A stretch of DNA of 64,000 nucleotides from Tillus elongatus (taxonomy: Eukaryota; Arthropoda; Insecta; Coleoptera; Cleridae): contig OZ023265.1 of assembly GCA_964006375.1 (NCBI GenBank), positions 173,111,443-173,175,442 of the forward strand, in the 5' to 3' direction. Within the stretch, counting starts at the first letter, position 1, and each line of letters begins with the position of its first letter. The notes under the pieces are model-generated. The model searched no databases, was not told where the DNA came from, and saw only the letters and a program-made list of their open reading frames with translations. Positions 1 to 11,616 of the stretch are shown one piece after another. Made by a program: the position numbers and the translations under genes.

Positions 1-672
1 GATATCCGTCATTTTATACACGACATTAGGGACTGTTGGTGGTTGAACATTTGGCGGTGGGTTAAGAGCAGAATTGCCGGCGAACAACGACGAAAAAAGT
101 TCAGCCTTTCCCAGGGCGGTAGAAACAATTTAATTCCCTGCAAAAAGAGGTGGGAACGTACTCTTGCAGAAATTATTCCCAATAGATTTAGCAAGAGTCT
201 AGAAGGGTTTGCTGCTGTTGGAGCTTGAGAGGACTTTGTTTTTGATGTGGTTACTAAACGAGTTTCTTGCCTCAGAAAGAATACGGACATAACGGTTTCT
301 TGCGTCGTTAAATACTTCTTGACCGGGATTGTGTAGAAGCGTTTTGTGAGCTTTGACCTTTTCAAGTCTGGCCTTGTCACAGGATTTAGAGAACCAGGGC
401 TTTTGAGTGGCTGAAGAGGTTTTCTGTGTACGTGGAATATATTAATTCCTCGCCAGCTTGGATAATTTCGGTGACGTTTTGTGAGATATCAGAGGGGTCA
501 GGATGAGAGAAGCAAACAGACGCCCATTGAAATGAGGAAAAGTAATCCCGCATTTCGTCCCAGTTCGCGGAGTTGTAGTGCCAAACGATACGTGTGTGTG
601 ATGACTGTGTGACCTCGGGTTGCATTGCGAAGGAATTAGTGACCATACCGTGGTCTGAGCGACCAAGGGTAT
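1..672 (-). mobile_element. CR1/Jockey-like LINE fragment (family L), runs off the left edge
   Basis: On the minus strand this matches about 59070-59740 of the window. The peptide starts in the last endonuclease motif (GRSDHGMVTNSF) and continues through the linker to reverse transcriptase (NSANWDEMRDYFSSF, SHPDPSDISQNVTEI). The SDH motif is typical of the apurinic-type endonuclease of RNase-H-less LINEs. The frame breaks near 380-450, so this copy is dead. Its 3' end would lie before base 1. Homology to the other copy stops at about 672, which suggests 5' truncation during insertion. The clade (CR1 versus Jockey) is a judgement from motif style only. Confidence 0.75.
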
Positions 673-1589
673 AGAGTTAGATAGAATAAACAAATATGGG
701 TATATTAAATTACTGGCATTGGAAGGTTATTCATCAGCTACAGACAAGATTTAAAATAAAAAACTTAAACAGGTACAATCGTAAGCTTAGAAAATACGGT
801 AAGTGATGCATTACAAAACCTATGAAAATTTCGTACTATAAGTTGCTACGTCCCGACATTTTATTTTTACGCAATGATCTTACTAAATAAGGACACATAA
901 TTTATACCAATTGCTTATACAATTGTATAAACAAACAACTTAGTCTTCTGTTTTCAAAAGATCATCCTAAACTAGTTTGTGCTTTCCGCTATAAAATCAG
1001 CCGTACTCTTCCAGAGATAGGGATTTTATAAATAAAAACGTTGAAACTGAATTTAAGAAACAATCAAAGTTCAATAGCCGATCAATAGACAACATAAAAT
1101 TCATATTACCGGAAACGACAGCCCACAAAGTTAGAAGTTTTCCCGTATTACCGGCTCAAGTTTCCAACTCACTGAACAGAGTTGACGAGATGTCATCAGT
1201 CTGTCAAATGGTATTTGCGTCATGCAGCCGGAAAACACGTTCTGAACGAAGGGGATTCAACAAGTTAGGGATAATCAATAAAACAAATATTTTCTTTTAA
1301 AAACAGGTAGGTACGTTATTTTTGACAAAGGACTCAGTGGCAGTTTTTACACCGTTTTAGATTTGTTGTTAGGGATTGGTTAAATTAGGAAAGTCCGGAC
1401 TCAGCAAGTGCGTTATGATAGTGAATTTTTATTAATATATGTTCTAATCAAATAATTGTTGGCTAAGGAAAGTTAAAAACCAAATAATAAAAGGTTTGTG
1501 GCGAAAAAGTAATATAAGCATGGGAAGAAAAGCATGCATTTCACAAGATGACAGAAATTCCAATGTTACTGAGTCTGTTTGTTCACAAT
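673..1589. other. AT-rich stretch without recognised gene
   Basis: No coding region is supported. The only recognisable item is a family H left end at about 1391-1435, a variant of GGACGCAGCAAGTGCGTTAT followed by a TAGTGAATTTT-like run. The 70-codon frame at 1444-1656 overlaps a terminal-repeat arm and is not a gene. Confidence 0.6.
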
Positions 1590-1850
1590 GTGAAAACTGG
1601 AACCTGTGATGAGCACTGATAAGTACACTTGGAGAACCCAAATCACTACAACACATAATTCAAAAACCTGAAGATCGTTTCACTAACCAAGTTAGCGTCA
1701 TCAGAGGATGAAAAATCATAATCTTTCATCCTCTGATGACGCTAATTTGGTTAGTGAATCGATCGTCAGGTCTTTGAAATATGTGTTGTGGTGATTTGGG
1801 TTATCCAAGTGTACTTATCCGTTAGTTCACAGTTGCGTTGGCATTCTTCA
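1590..1850. repeat. Inverted pair of PLE-type terminal repeats (repeat X)
   Basis: Arms 1618-1713 and 1724-1819 are inverted copies of each other at roughly 90% identity around a 10-bp spacer. Each arm contains a hammerhead-like block. Read on the minus strand in the left arm it runs CTGATGA, a GCTAAC/GTTAGT stem, then GAAACGATC. The right arm has GAATC in place of GAAAC. Single or related copies occur at 2217-2335, 36137-36232, 41468-41655 and 63797-63935. PLEs are known to be flanked by such repeats, often inverted, which is why I assign it there. No coding sequence is attached here. Confidence 0.65.
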
Positions 1851-2216
1851 GTTATACACAAGCTATGTAAGAATTGATTACCTAATATATTGCAGCTTGA
1901 CCTTTTTCGATATAAAACTTAGTTTTCATGTTTTGGTATTTTCCGTTTCGTTAACAATAAATGTCCATTATTTTGACAATGAAAATGAATCAAATGGTTT
2001 TATCATACAAAAGCCGTGTGACGAAAACTTTATAGGCCTAAAACAAATTTTTTTAAGAAACTATAAAATGGAAAGTTTTCTATGTAGCCTCTATAAGTGA
2101 AACTTATGTTTTAAGTTTTATTGTAATTACAAAACTTTTCCAAAAGAATTTTAAATTTTTTTCGGAAAACCTGATCCGATAAAGCTGGCTAATGAACTCA
2201 TCCAAGCTAATGAGTA

Positions 2217-2335
2217 GAGATTGGAACCTGTGATGAGCACTGATAAGTACAATTTGGAGAATCCAATTCATCACAATACAGTGTTCTGACCCGACGATCG
2301 TTTCGCTAACAAAATTAGCGTTATCAGGGGCACGA
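2217..2335 (-). repeat. Single copy of PLE-type terminal repeat X
   Basis: This matches one arm of 1590-1850, beginning with CCTGTGATGAGCACTGATAA on the plus strand. On the minus strand a hammerhead-like core is visible: CTGATAA (one change from CTGATGA), a six-pair CGCTAA/TTAGCG stem, then GAAACGATCGTC. The G8-equivalent base is changed, so cleavage activity is unlikely. A short family H fragment (about 2160-2215) abuts it. Confidence 0.6.
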
Positions 2336-2401
2336 GTAAACTAAGTGAATAGAGGCTATAGCTACTATTTATATTAATTTTTTATATATTTTTAATTTCA
2401 A

Positions 2402-3093
2402 CAACACACCACGAGGGCTCACAGCCTAAATACTATCGTACCGTGGATGTCGACAAGGAGGAAAGAGGCAACTTGTTAATTCTGGACTTGAAGGTTTGGA
2501 GGTTCGGAGGAGAAGGAAAAACATGTACCGGCAAGGAGTTCCACAACTTGGAAGTCATCGGGACAAAAGAGCGCGCATAACAAGATGTTCTATGTCTGGT
2601 GACCTGGACAGTAAAAGGGTGCATTCGCTCTGTTCCCCTGATGGATTTGTTGGGGGCAGCAGGTAGATAAACTTATGAGATAGAAAGCAAAACTGAAATT
2701 TGGTGGAGTTGAATTGTACACGATTTCTACTTCCCCAGTATAATATTTTTTGGGGATCCACAGAGACAAAACCCTCCATGAGTCTGCGACCCTCATCTAA
2801 TTGAGCTAAAGAGACAGGCTTAAAATATTGTATGTTTGAGTGGAGGGTGCTGTCGTCCGCGTAACTGTGAACTGGGTTGGATGTGCTAAAGGGGAGGTCA
2901 TTGATGTGGAGAAAAAACTAAGTACGAGCTAAAGCTGAGGGACTCCTGCATTAATTGGATTCAGTTTAGAGGAATAGCCATCCACGACAACAGAAATGCT
3001 CCGGCTGAAGAGGAAATTTGCTGTACAGGTACATAGTTTTGGTGGTAGGCCATAGGCCGGAAGTTTATTAAGCAGCGCTGCGTGCCAGACCTG
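2402..3093 (-). mobile_element. LINE family L, 3' part with internal deletion
   Basis: The minus strand carries reverse-transcriptase motifs starting inside QVWHAALLNKLPAYGLPPKL (about 3093-3035), then a degenerate RT middle, then the conserved C-terminal stretch with TSKLWNSLPVHVFPSPPN (about 2500). It ends in the family 3' terminus CAACACACCACGAGGG at 2402. Compared with the copy at 56772-57512 it has lost the segment between the FLSHK and SGEQSECT motifs. Several frame breaks show it is a pseudogene. The 5' end joins a SINE at about 3093. Confidence 0.75.
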
Positions 3094-3235
3094 CTTAAGT
3101 ATATTGCCACAGTCTCGGTTGATGTTAATTTTACTATATGGACTGAGAAAGCGAAAGGGGAATCTTGGGAATCGAACCCAGTACCCTTCGGTCCAGAGTC
3201 ACACGTTCTTCTCACTGAACCACCGAGGCTCTAAT
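3094..3235 (-). mobile_element. tRNA-derived SINE
   Basis: On the minus strand a tRNA-like head (GAGCCTCGGTGGTTCAGTGA, box A region 3211-3225) is followed by an exact consensus box B, GGTTCGATTCC (complement of 3168-3178). The cloverleaf is not convincing and a non-tRNA body follows, so a SINE is preferred over a tRNA gene. It ends where LINE family L begins, so one may have inserted beside or into the other. Confidence 0.6.
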
Positions 3236-4201
3236 GATGCAATTTATATCAAGTATAAGCGTAAACCTCAATAGCGCAAAAGTCCTGCCGACTGATATTT
3301 CTAAAATCACTTTTTTTTCTATCGTAACAATTCACAAAATAGGGTCTGCGAAATCTTTCTTCGTTTTTGTCAAATACATTTGAAATTTTGTATCTTTTGA
3401 ATATCACTTGCAAGAAATTTCACCTCATTTCCAAACTCAAATTTATTTAAAAAAATTAACTTTGCAAGCATCTTGAACTGTTAAATGGCAACTGGATTTA
3501 AAACTTTAGATGGCCTTTTTGAACTATATACCTTAGGGTACTGTGCAAAAGATGAATAGAACGAATTTTACATCAAGTATGTATTGCATAATTTTATGTG
3601 CATATTTGGATTGGAAAAAACTCTAACTAGAAACATTTTTAAACAGAAAAATCCTTCAGCAGATAAATGTGTCAACGGATATTTTCGTATTTGAAAAATT
3701 CGAACCAGCCCAAAAACTGTTGCATAAAGAAAACGTGAAAAAATCACGGTTGTTCAAATTGGCTCAAATTTCGTAGGTGGGTATAAAATTGAAAAAATAA
3801 CTTTTGCCTTTAATATTTTTCAGAAGTTTGAAAAAGAACGTAATTTTTTATACTTATGTTTGAAAGTATGTCAAATTTGGCAGATATAGGCGATTGATAA
3901 ACAAAAATCGTCAGACCGTTTTGCATTATTTTCGAAGCAAAACTTGTTCAAGAATTATTAAGTTGCGTAACTGAGAATAGTCGTGAGATCGAAACATTGT
4001 TTCAGAAACTATGTGCTGTGAAGTTTTTGCCAAGAATTTTTAAAATATTTACTCAAACTCAACTAATTGACTTCCTAAAGTGACTAAATACATTGAACTA
4101 TCAATATATTGCATACCGGAAAACCTAGTTAAAAAACATGTAAAAGCTAAATCAGGATTAATCTAGATATCAGCAGTTTTCGACAGATTATATATATTTG
4201 C

Positions 4202-4244
<43 letters not shown>

Positions 4245-4729
4245 AAGGAATTGGCTTCGGACATTTCGTCCATTGGCCACAAAACTCTGCAGTGAATTTG
4301 TACCATTGTTATATTTATACATTGTTATAAAAAGCGATTCTACTTCAAATATATTTATAATTTGCTGCATGGATATCAATACTTACAGCAATAGGGAGAG
4401 TTAAAGCGATAGACGTACCTTTATGTGTAAGCTCTTACAGAATATGACTATTTCTAAATGGCTATAGCATAAGCAATATTTATATCATAACATATTAATT
4501 TTGTCAAAATATACATGTTTGTGTTCTTACTTATTATCAAGGATAGAAACAAAGGATACTCGCTTTACGCCCATGTGTCCTTCAGGGCATTTTTTTAAAC
4601 AAACAACACTGGACAGCTAATGACATGGGATAAAAAACAATAGGTGAGACAGTAGGAAAACTAAATTTATATTAATATTATTCTTAACTAAGGCTTATAC
4701 CAAAATACACACATAGAGAAACAGCAAAC
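3236..4729. other. AT-rich stretch without recognised gene; (GT)n microsatellite
   Basis: No coding region or known repeat is supported, apart from a (GT)n run of about 40 bases at 4204-4243. Short frames that translate this run as VCVCVC or THTHTH are microsatellite artefacts. Confidence 0.7.
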
Positions 4730-5330
4730 CTAAATTTTGATTTTTGTATGCCGAATGAATTTTATAAGTATATTATAGATTCTCAGGCTCTTTGTGCAAA
4801 TAAGTGTTGCTAAGTTCACAGGAAACTCTACTCCTGCATCTTTGAGTTCTTTCCAGAGTTGTTTACGTATCGGGTTATACAAACTGCACTGAAACATGAG
4901 GTGTTCTAAAGTTCCTAGGTAACTGTTGTCACATGTACAATAAGGATTGTTACTAAGGTCTATTTTATATAGGTGTTGTGGAAAGCAGCCGTGATTCAGC
5001 TTCATTCTGGTAATTATACTAATATAGTAGCTTGGCATAATGAATTCGTCAATATGTGGAATTTTTTTAGGCAACATTGGATGAATAAGTGTAAATCGAT
5101 TAGTTGTTTTGTTAACAAATTCATGCCAAACACTTTCCCACGTTTCCCTTATTTCAAATTTATTTTTTTGATTTACATCGTCAGGAGTAATCCAGTTTAT
5201 TATTTTGTTTGGACTTTCAATAGATTCTTTAGCTAGTTTGTCAGCTATATCGTTGATATTTGTCATGAGTGATTATCGATTATGTCCTTTTAGAAGCTCT
5301 GCACTAAGCTGCAAACTGCAAACTGGGAAA
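4730..5330 (-). mobile_element. LINE C-terminal fragment: end of RNase H plus zinc-knuckle tail
   Basis: The minus-strand peptide begins in an RNase H end (KGHNR, one stop codon, then NINDIADKLAKE). About 100 residues later it has a tail with cysteine-histidine spacing (CTCDNSYLGTLEHLMFQCSL). This layout is typical of I/Jockey-group LINEs with RNase H, where the tail follows the reverse transcriptase. The RT itself is absent. A 178-codon stretch (5266-4730) is open. The in-frame stop just upstream and the missing RT make it a truncated remnant. It is a different family from LINE L. Confidence 0.7.
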
Positions 5331-6999
5331 TACTTGATATTTGCAAAGCATAAAATGTAAATTCCATCCACTCGTGAACTGAAAAGGTTGGTATGTCCAT
5401 GACAGGACATAATCATTATCAAAGTGTAGAAAGACCGTTGATATTTGCTGCCAGAAAGTTTAATTCAGTGCACTGCTGCAGCGAAGCGAGAGCACGCTCT
5501 CGTATAATAACCGAAGGCTAAGCTTAGTTGATTAGCAGAAAGATCATGGTTCTGCAAGTATTAACACAAATGTTGTATTTAATTTAATGAGCTTTTACCG
5601 CTCTGATCTCCTTTTTGTGCAAATATATTTTTAAAATGAGATAAAACCTAATTGAGTCTATAATGAGAACATTTCGGGACGCAGCAAGTGCGCTATAGTA
5701 GTGAACTTTCATAAGAATTGAAAAATTCTTTCGAAAGTGTTAGCATCGATATCTCTCTATTACCAAAAAGCGCTTGTGTTCTAACTTCTTTTGAGAAAAA
5801 TGCTCAAAACTCAGTTTTCTATATAGCTAAAAAATTAAATTTTGCTATATCTATAGATACTGCAAGTCTCTTTAAAAGAAACTTGTATTACAAATTTCAT
5901 TAAAGTTACAAAAGCTTTCCAGAAGGAAACTTTATTCAAATCTAGATAAGTAAAGTGCCTGCCAAATTATAAACATAGCAGTTACTTTTCCTTATTAATC
6001 ACCAGTATGATTTCGTTTTAGTCGACCTAATCAAACCAGTTTTTTCAATATCAACAACAACACGTCTGCTGAAAATTATAACTTCAGACTCAAATGAGAA
6101 AAAGTTATTCAGGCGTTTTAAACAAAAATGTGATCTTGTTCAAAACGTATGAAATCTGTACACTATTGCTTCTCCAAAATCCCTGTCAAAATAAAACAAA
6201 GTTAAGTTTAAAGATAAAAAAGAAACTATTTTAAAGGCTTTTTATAGATACTTGACTTTGTTTACATTCCCACTATATTATGTTACACTTTCAGTCTAAA
6301 ATTATATTTGGGGTCGTTCATCAAGCTAAAGATATAGTCTTTTTTTCAAAATTGATCGAATCCCCCAGTTAAATAACAATTAGGTATTTGGCAAATTTTG
6401 AACTTCATGTCGTCTGTCATTTGCGATATTCGTGGCCGAGATTTCACGATTTTTGGTTCGGGTAGTATGTTTTATGCCTGTTATTTATTTCTTTCATTAC
6501 CGTTGATGTATGGTTTATACCTGCTGTATGAATCAATCTATGCGTGATAGTTAACGACTCTGTCTTTCAGGCATAAGACTTTACAGAATACATAAAATTC
6601 AAATTATATAGCTAATCTGTAATTAAAATTGAAAATAAAATAATTTGTTTGCACGAAAATCCATTAAAACCTTATTTTCGACGATTCTCGTTTAAAAAAT
6701 GTTCCATCCATTGGATATTTTTTCATACAAAAATTCTCAACAAATGTTTCTTGAAAGAAAATTCATTAAATTCATTTATAAGAAAATTCGCGATTAAAAT
6801 AACATTATGTACAAGAAAATTCGCTAATAAAGATAAATTGAATAAATTTTAATAAAACTAGTCTGATTTTCCTGACCAAAGAACTATTTTAGGTTATTTA
6901 CTCACCTACCAAAATATAATTTTCCACAAAAACTTTTTCGACGACACAAAAAATAATTTCATGAAAATTTGCAAACAATGCATCACCAGAGACTTATGA
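5331..6999. other. AT-rich stretch without recognised gene
   Basis: Only a family H left end (GGGACGCAGCAAGTGCG at about 5677) is recognisable. Frames at 5718-5903 and 6649-6852 are rich in K, F, N and I, as expected from AT-rich noncoding DNA, and show no family motif. Confidence 0.6.
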
Positions 7000-7560
7000 G
7001 CCACCTGTGATGTAAAACTAATTTTATAAGCTGCAGCTCCAGATATCGTATAATTAACATAAAAAAATCTTTCTCATATCTTGTATAATAATGGGTATAT
7101 TGAGCTTTACCCTAGAAATGCGTCACCATGTATATATGAAAACAGATAAAAACTGAAACTAACCCGGATATGGGTTGTATGGGGCCTAGTTCGCGCTCAT
7201 TTGAAGAAATCTTTTCAAAATTCAAAAGTCACTAAAATTGTATCCAACTCTATGAGTAAAATTGTGATTGCCAAAAATAAATATGAATGTAAGAAGACTA
7301 GCATGCCTATATTTGTGTTACTCATGTCAGAAAACAAAAAACTTATTTACATGTCACTTTGAAAGTAGATCTGACATTTATCAAAATAATTTGTCAGTTG
7401 AATATGCCATGTACTGTTGCCGTGGACTATTATGCACTATTGTATTACGCCTTATAAGAATATTGTTTTTTTTTTTTTTTTGGAGTACGAAAGCTTATTT
7501 TACTGTTTAAACATGTTTCTATCCTTAACCTGAAATGCTTTTCGTCTCATTTAACCTTGT
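7000..7560 (+). repeat. Dispersed repeat, second copy at 45500-46080
   Basis: About 560 bp match 45500-46080 in the same orientation at high identity. The segment includes the family H right-arm signature (CCCGGATATGGGTT and GCTCATTTGAAG at about 7165-7210) and continues past it into a tail containing GATCTGACATTTATCAAAAT; a piece of that tail recurs at about 23070. It is therefore a family H derivative with a distinct 3' extension. The 80-codon frame inside (7268-7510) is not supported as a gene. Confidence 0.65.
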
Positions 7561-8084
7561 TTCATTATAGCGTCACAGTAGGTTTTAGAATTTGGAAATA
7601 ATTCTATTTAGTTGCATACCTAGAACAAGTTTTATTTTCCTTCAATTAAAAATGGCAATTTTAAGTAAATTCCTATATTTTCTGTGCCCAATGTGTTGAA
7701 CGGATGCAAAACGGGAGAAGGAAATTTTATTTAAAGTTAAAATGACGAAGAGAACTATATTCGAGGCACGAGCGTTGTTTCCATTTATTTTAATATTAAT
7801 AACATTTATAGGTAAATTAACAGATTAGCGTATTGTTCTTTCTATGAAGAAACAAAATTCAAAAATATGCTCAGAGGAACCCCTTTATGCACTAACGATC
7901 CGACAAATGATGTGATCTCAACTCCACAATACAGTTAAGAGACCTAAAGTAAATTTAAGGTTCTGTGCAAGAGAAACATGCTACAACGGAGCTAGAAATG
8001 CAAACTATAAAAACCTCACCTTAAAGAAGTTCATAGAAAGAAGAAACTACTTACCAACACCGTTTTCCCATAAAAAATTCCACT
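7561..8084. other. AT-rich stretch without recognised gene
   Basis: I see no coding region or named repeat. Confidence 0.5.
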
Positions 8085-8628
8085 TTGCCCAATTGAAAAA
8101 AAAAACGCTAAATAATAAGCGTAATCTGATTCCTTAAAATTAAATAAATAACTGAAACTGCTACCAAAGCATCACATAAAGGGTCTATTTTAAATTAATT
8201 TTCTGCAAATAATTTAATAAAATAAAGAAAAATGAAGATTGTAGCTGAAACTTAAGGCTTTTTAACTTCTTAAGACATTTATGCTGCATAGCCGTTCATG
8301 TAGGTTCTCTGTCTAGAACATGTCAATTTTGACGTTTTGAATCGCGACTTTTTTGACATTTTAAGAATAAAAACTTAAAAAAGCTCATTTCTCTATTTTA
8401 ACGTAGAGATTCAAATTTTGGCACATGGTTTTCTTTTAATGATATAAAACCTCGCACCTAATATGGTAGCCCTAACTTTGTTATTTCCGAAAGAAAACGA
8501 AAAATTTTCCGGGAAAAACTAGTCCGCTTTTTTGGCTAACGAACTTATTCAAGCCACTTGCGAAAGGAAGGTACTCACCAAATTTTATCAAAATGAGCGC
8601 ATTATATTTTGAGTTATCGGTGTGACAC

Positions 8629-8696
<68 letters not shown>

Positions 8697-8830
8697 ATAT
8701 AAAGTCTGAAACCGACGTCGGATTTGGGTTCCGGGTGTCGCAGATAGCGCTCCTTTGAAGAAATTTTTTCAAAATTCAAAAGTCGCGGTCTCCTCATGAG
8801 TGATTTAAAAAAAAAGAATATTCACTAAAA
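8085..8830 (+). repeat. Family H dispersed repeat with (TA)n core
   Basis: This and 47200-48062 are close copies. The order is a left block with AAAGGGTCTATTTTAAA, a block ending GAGTTATCGGTGTGACAC, a (TA)n run at about 8633-8693, then a right arm with GCTCCTTTGAAG (normally GCTCATTTGAAG), and a terminal hairpin near 8800-8829. No protein is encoded. Microsatellite core, conserved flanks and terminal hairpin resemble DINE-1/helentron-derived non-autonomous elements, but I saw no helicase or Rep sequence to prove it. Confidence 0.65.
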
Positions 8831-8839
8831 GTTGAAAGA

Positions 8840-8905
8840 GAATTTCAGCCAGAGTGAGATTTGAACCGCGGTCCTTTCGTTCATCAGTCATGCTTATGAA
8901 AGGTA
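8840..8905 (-). repeat. Possible degenerate tRNA-derived SINE head
   Basis: The minus strand contains GACCGCGGTTCAAATCTCAC, close to a box B and T-arm, preceded by ATGACTGATGAACG as in an anticodon arm. No clear box A or cloverleaf closes upstream. I list it as a weak SINE remnant, not as a tRNA gene. Confidence 0.35.
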
Positions 8906-9229
8906 GATAATAGATTAGGGTCTTAAGTTATATATTTGTAAGGTCTTTATAGGCAGATTTTGCAACTATTTTAACAAATGGGAAGCGTAGAACAAATCTA
9001 AAACATTCTAGTATACATTTTATGCAATATTTACCATTTATAAACCACAATACTTATACTAATTGTCACGTTTCAAATTTCCAGTTTTACATTTAGAAAA
9101 TTATAAAGTTTTTAAAGTAATCTTCCTGGTACTTTTTAAATGCGCCATGAAAAAATAAACGTTGTCTGTAATATTTAATAGATTTTGTTTATTACATACA
9201 ATCTTTTGGCATTTGGCTTCTCTGACTTT
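8906..9229. other. AT-rich stretch without recognised gene
   Basis: Nothing recognisable apart from AT-rich sequence. Confidence 0.5.
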
Positions 9230-9602
9230 TAGTGGCACTAAAATTTTGTTTTATTAAGTGCCTATAACTTTCTATATCTTTCAACTTAGACACCAACATT
9301 TTGGTGCAGAGTTCTGCGTTTGCAATATACACCAGCTTCCCAAATTTGGTTGTCATAGCTTGGTTATTTCCGGAGATATGATTCCTTTCTTTTCTAAAAG
9401 AAAACCTAAAATCTTCCCTGAAAAACTGGTCGGATTTTCCTGGCTAACGAACTTATCCAAGCCACTTGCAAAAATAATTTACTCACCCAATTTTAACAAA
9501 ATTGGCCCATTATTTTTAAGTTATCGGTGTTCGCGCTCATTTGAAGAAATTTTTTCAAAATTCAAAAGTCGAGATAACTGATTTAAAAAAAATTCACTAA
9601 CA
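9230..9602 (+). repeat. Family H copy lacking the (TA)n core
   Basis: The left block (CTGGCTAACGAACTTATCC near 9440) and right arm (TCGCGCTCATTTGAAG at 9530-9545) are present, but where other copies carry (TA)n the sequence goes straight from GTTATCGGTG into the right arm. It ends in the hairpin remnant AAAATTCACTAAC. It may represent an ancestral form without microsatellite or a collapsed copy. The 107-codon frame across it has no homology I recognise. Confidence 0.6.
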
Positions 9603-9852
9603 GCAGAATATAGGACACAACATACTATAAATTACAACTACAGAATCAAAATCTGTACAAACTAAAACCTGCGTAAGAACTTTAACATTCTGGTCTCTAT
9701 CACAACAAGGTCAAAGTTGACAAGTTTCCCCATCCAACTGTACAAAAGACAAACAAAGGAAAAAGCACTGATCAGCACCGACACAAAAACACAAGACTGA
9801 AGAACATCTCCACCGCCATTCGCAATATATTCGAGCAGTAATTAAAAAAAGT

Positions 9853-10136
9853 CTGGACGCAGCAAGTGCGTTATGGAAGTGAATTTTAATAAAAATGTTT
9901 TTAATAGCAAATGCGAGCACGCATCAATCTGATTACCGGTATAGCCTCTGTAGTAGAAACAATGTACTATATTTTAGCAAAATTACTTATTGTTTGAAAA
10001 TGTACAAACATTTTCCGAAAATAGACTGAAATGTTGGTTTCCTAGCCAACAAACTTTACGTTAATAGAAAATTGAGTTATTGAAATTTGAAGGATTTAAT
10101 GAATATACGCTACCAAAATGCACTTACTGCGTCCAG
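9853..10136. repeat. 284-bp inverted-repeat element (family H end pair)
   Basis: It starts CTGGACGCAGCAAGTGCG and ends with the inverted copy (TGCACTTACTGCGTCCAG). The terminal inverted repeats are about 40 bp and extend into AAGTGAATTTT-like sequence. A-runs and T-runs flank the ends. It looks like a MITE or a fold-back dimer of the family H left end. Similar elements: 13021-13322, 41028-41331, 45105-45410 and 49001-49288. No coding capacity. Confidence 0.7.
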
Positions 10137-10189
10137 ATTTTTTTCTTACAAACATGCATCATATTTCGATAAAAAATGCAAAAATGCAT

Positions 10190-10760
10190 TAATGAATTTG
10201 TTCTACGAAAATTAGCAAAAAATTATAGACCGTTAAACCATAAGCTTTACTAAACCTACAGCGAAAGCATCACCTTATCTAAACCGACAGCCAAAGCATC
10301 AGAGAAAGGGTCTATTTTAGTAAAATGAAGGGCAATGACGGTTGAAGCTCAAACTTAAGGGTTCGCAGAACACTCTTCTTGCAACTGTTTCTTTTCACAA
10401 TCCATATTTGTTTCACGTTCTTTGCCTAAACATTGGCAATTTTGACGTTTCAAATCGCAACTTTGACGTTTTGTGGAAAACTCCATTTTTTTTTAACTGC
10501 GCATAACTTCTTTGTCTTTAAAGCTAGATACTTAAATTTTGGTACATGCTTCACCCTTTTTAATACAGATACGCGTACCAAATTTGGTTGCTACTTTCTT
10601 ATTTTTGGTGATATAATTTTTTTTAGAAAGAAAACACAACAGTTTCCGGGAAAACCTGGTCAGATTTTTCTGGGTAACGAACCTGCCCGAGCCACTTGCA
10701 AAAGGAAGGTACTCACCAAATTTGACCAAGATCGGTCCATTATTTTTTGAGTTATCGGTA

Positions 10761-10836
<76 letters not shown>

Positions 10837-11190
10837 ACGGATCTCCTATTTAGTGAATTTTTTTAAGAAAATTCCCTAAAAATGCCTTTCCAACATAAAA
10901 CTCTCATATTAGCTGGCAGTTCATCAAACAGGCGTAGCACAAAGTAGGTAAACCATCGTTGCGTAGTGGTAGTAGCCTTAAATGGTATATGAACACGGTT
11001 AAAATATTTTCTGGTATTATAATTATGTCAAGGCTGACATGACTATCTGACACTACCATGGGTGTGCATACCAGCAGGATATAAAGTTCTCACAGTTAAA
11101 AATTGAGCTTCTCTATAGAGATCTTCAGGAATTAATGAATTAAAATCTGTAGGTTCTCTTAGTGAGAACTTTTGAATATTTATAAACAAA
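10190..11190 (+). repeat. Family H copy; first unit of a ~770-bp tandem duplication
   Basis: It contains the left blocks, a (TA)n run at about 10764-10832 and a short right part with TTAGTGAATTTTTTTAAG. From about 10421 to 11190 it is repeated immediately downstream as 11191-11970, offset 770 bp, including non-H sequence around GGCAGTTCATCAAACAGGC. The duplication therefore copied element and flank together. Frames of 60-105 codons here recur in the second unit and in other H copies without any protein motif, so they are not annotated as genes. Confidence 0.65.
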
Positions 11191-11537
11191 CTTTGCCTAA
11201 ACCTTGCCAATTTTGACGTTTCAAATCGCGACTTTGACGTCTTGCGGAAACCTCTAAATTCCTTTTATTTAACTGCGCATAACTTCTTTGTCTTTAAAGC
11301 TAGATACTTAAATTTTGGTACATGGTTCACTCTTTATAATACAAATACGCGTACCAAATTTGGTTGCTACTTTGTTATTTCCGGTGATATAATTTTTTTT
11401 AGAAAGAAAACACAACAGTTTCCGGAAAAACCTGGTCCGTTTTTCCTGGGTAACGAACCTGCCCAAGCCACTTGCAAAAGGAAAGGTACTCACCAAATTT
11501 GACCAAGATCGATCCATTATTTTTTGAGTTGTTGGTA

Positions 11538-11616
<79 letters not shown>

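Noticed and set aside
4188..4404. Overlapping frames with VCVCVC and THTHTH
   Set aside because: Translation of a (GT)n microsatellite; no domain on either side.
10950..10985. Box-A-like GTTGCGTAGTGGTAG as a tRNA or SINE start (and its duplicate at 11735)
   Set aside because: No box B within the expected distance; it is only part of a duplicated repeat flank.
10433..11502. Frames of 86-105 codons repeated in several family H copies (for example FFVFKARYLNFGT..)
   Set aside because: The peptide recurs because the DNA repeat recurs; frames are interrupted in most copies and substitutions do not favour synonymous sites by eye.
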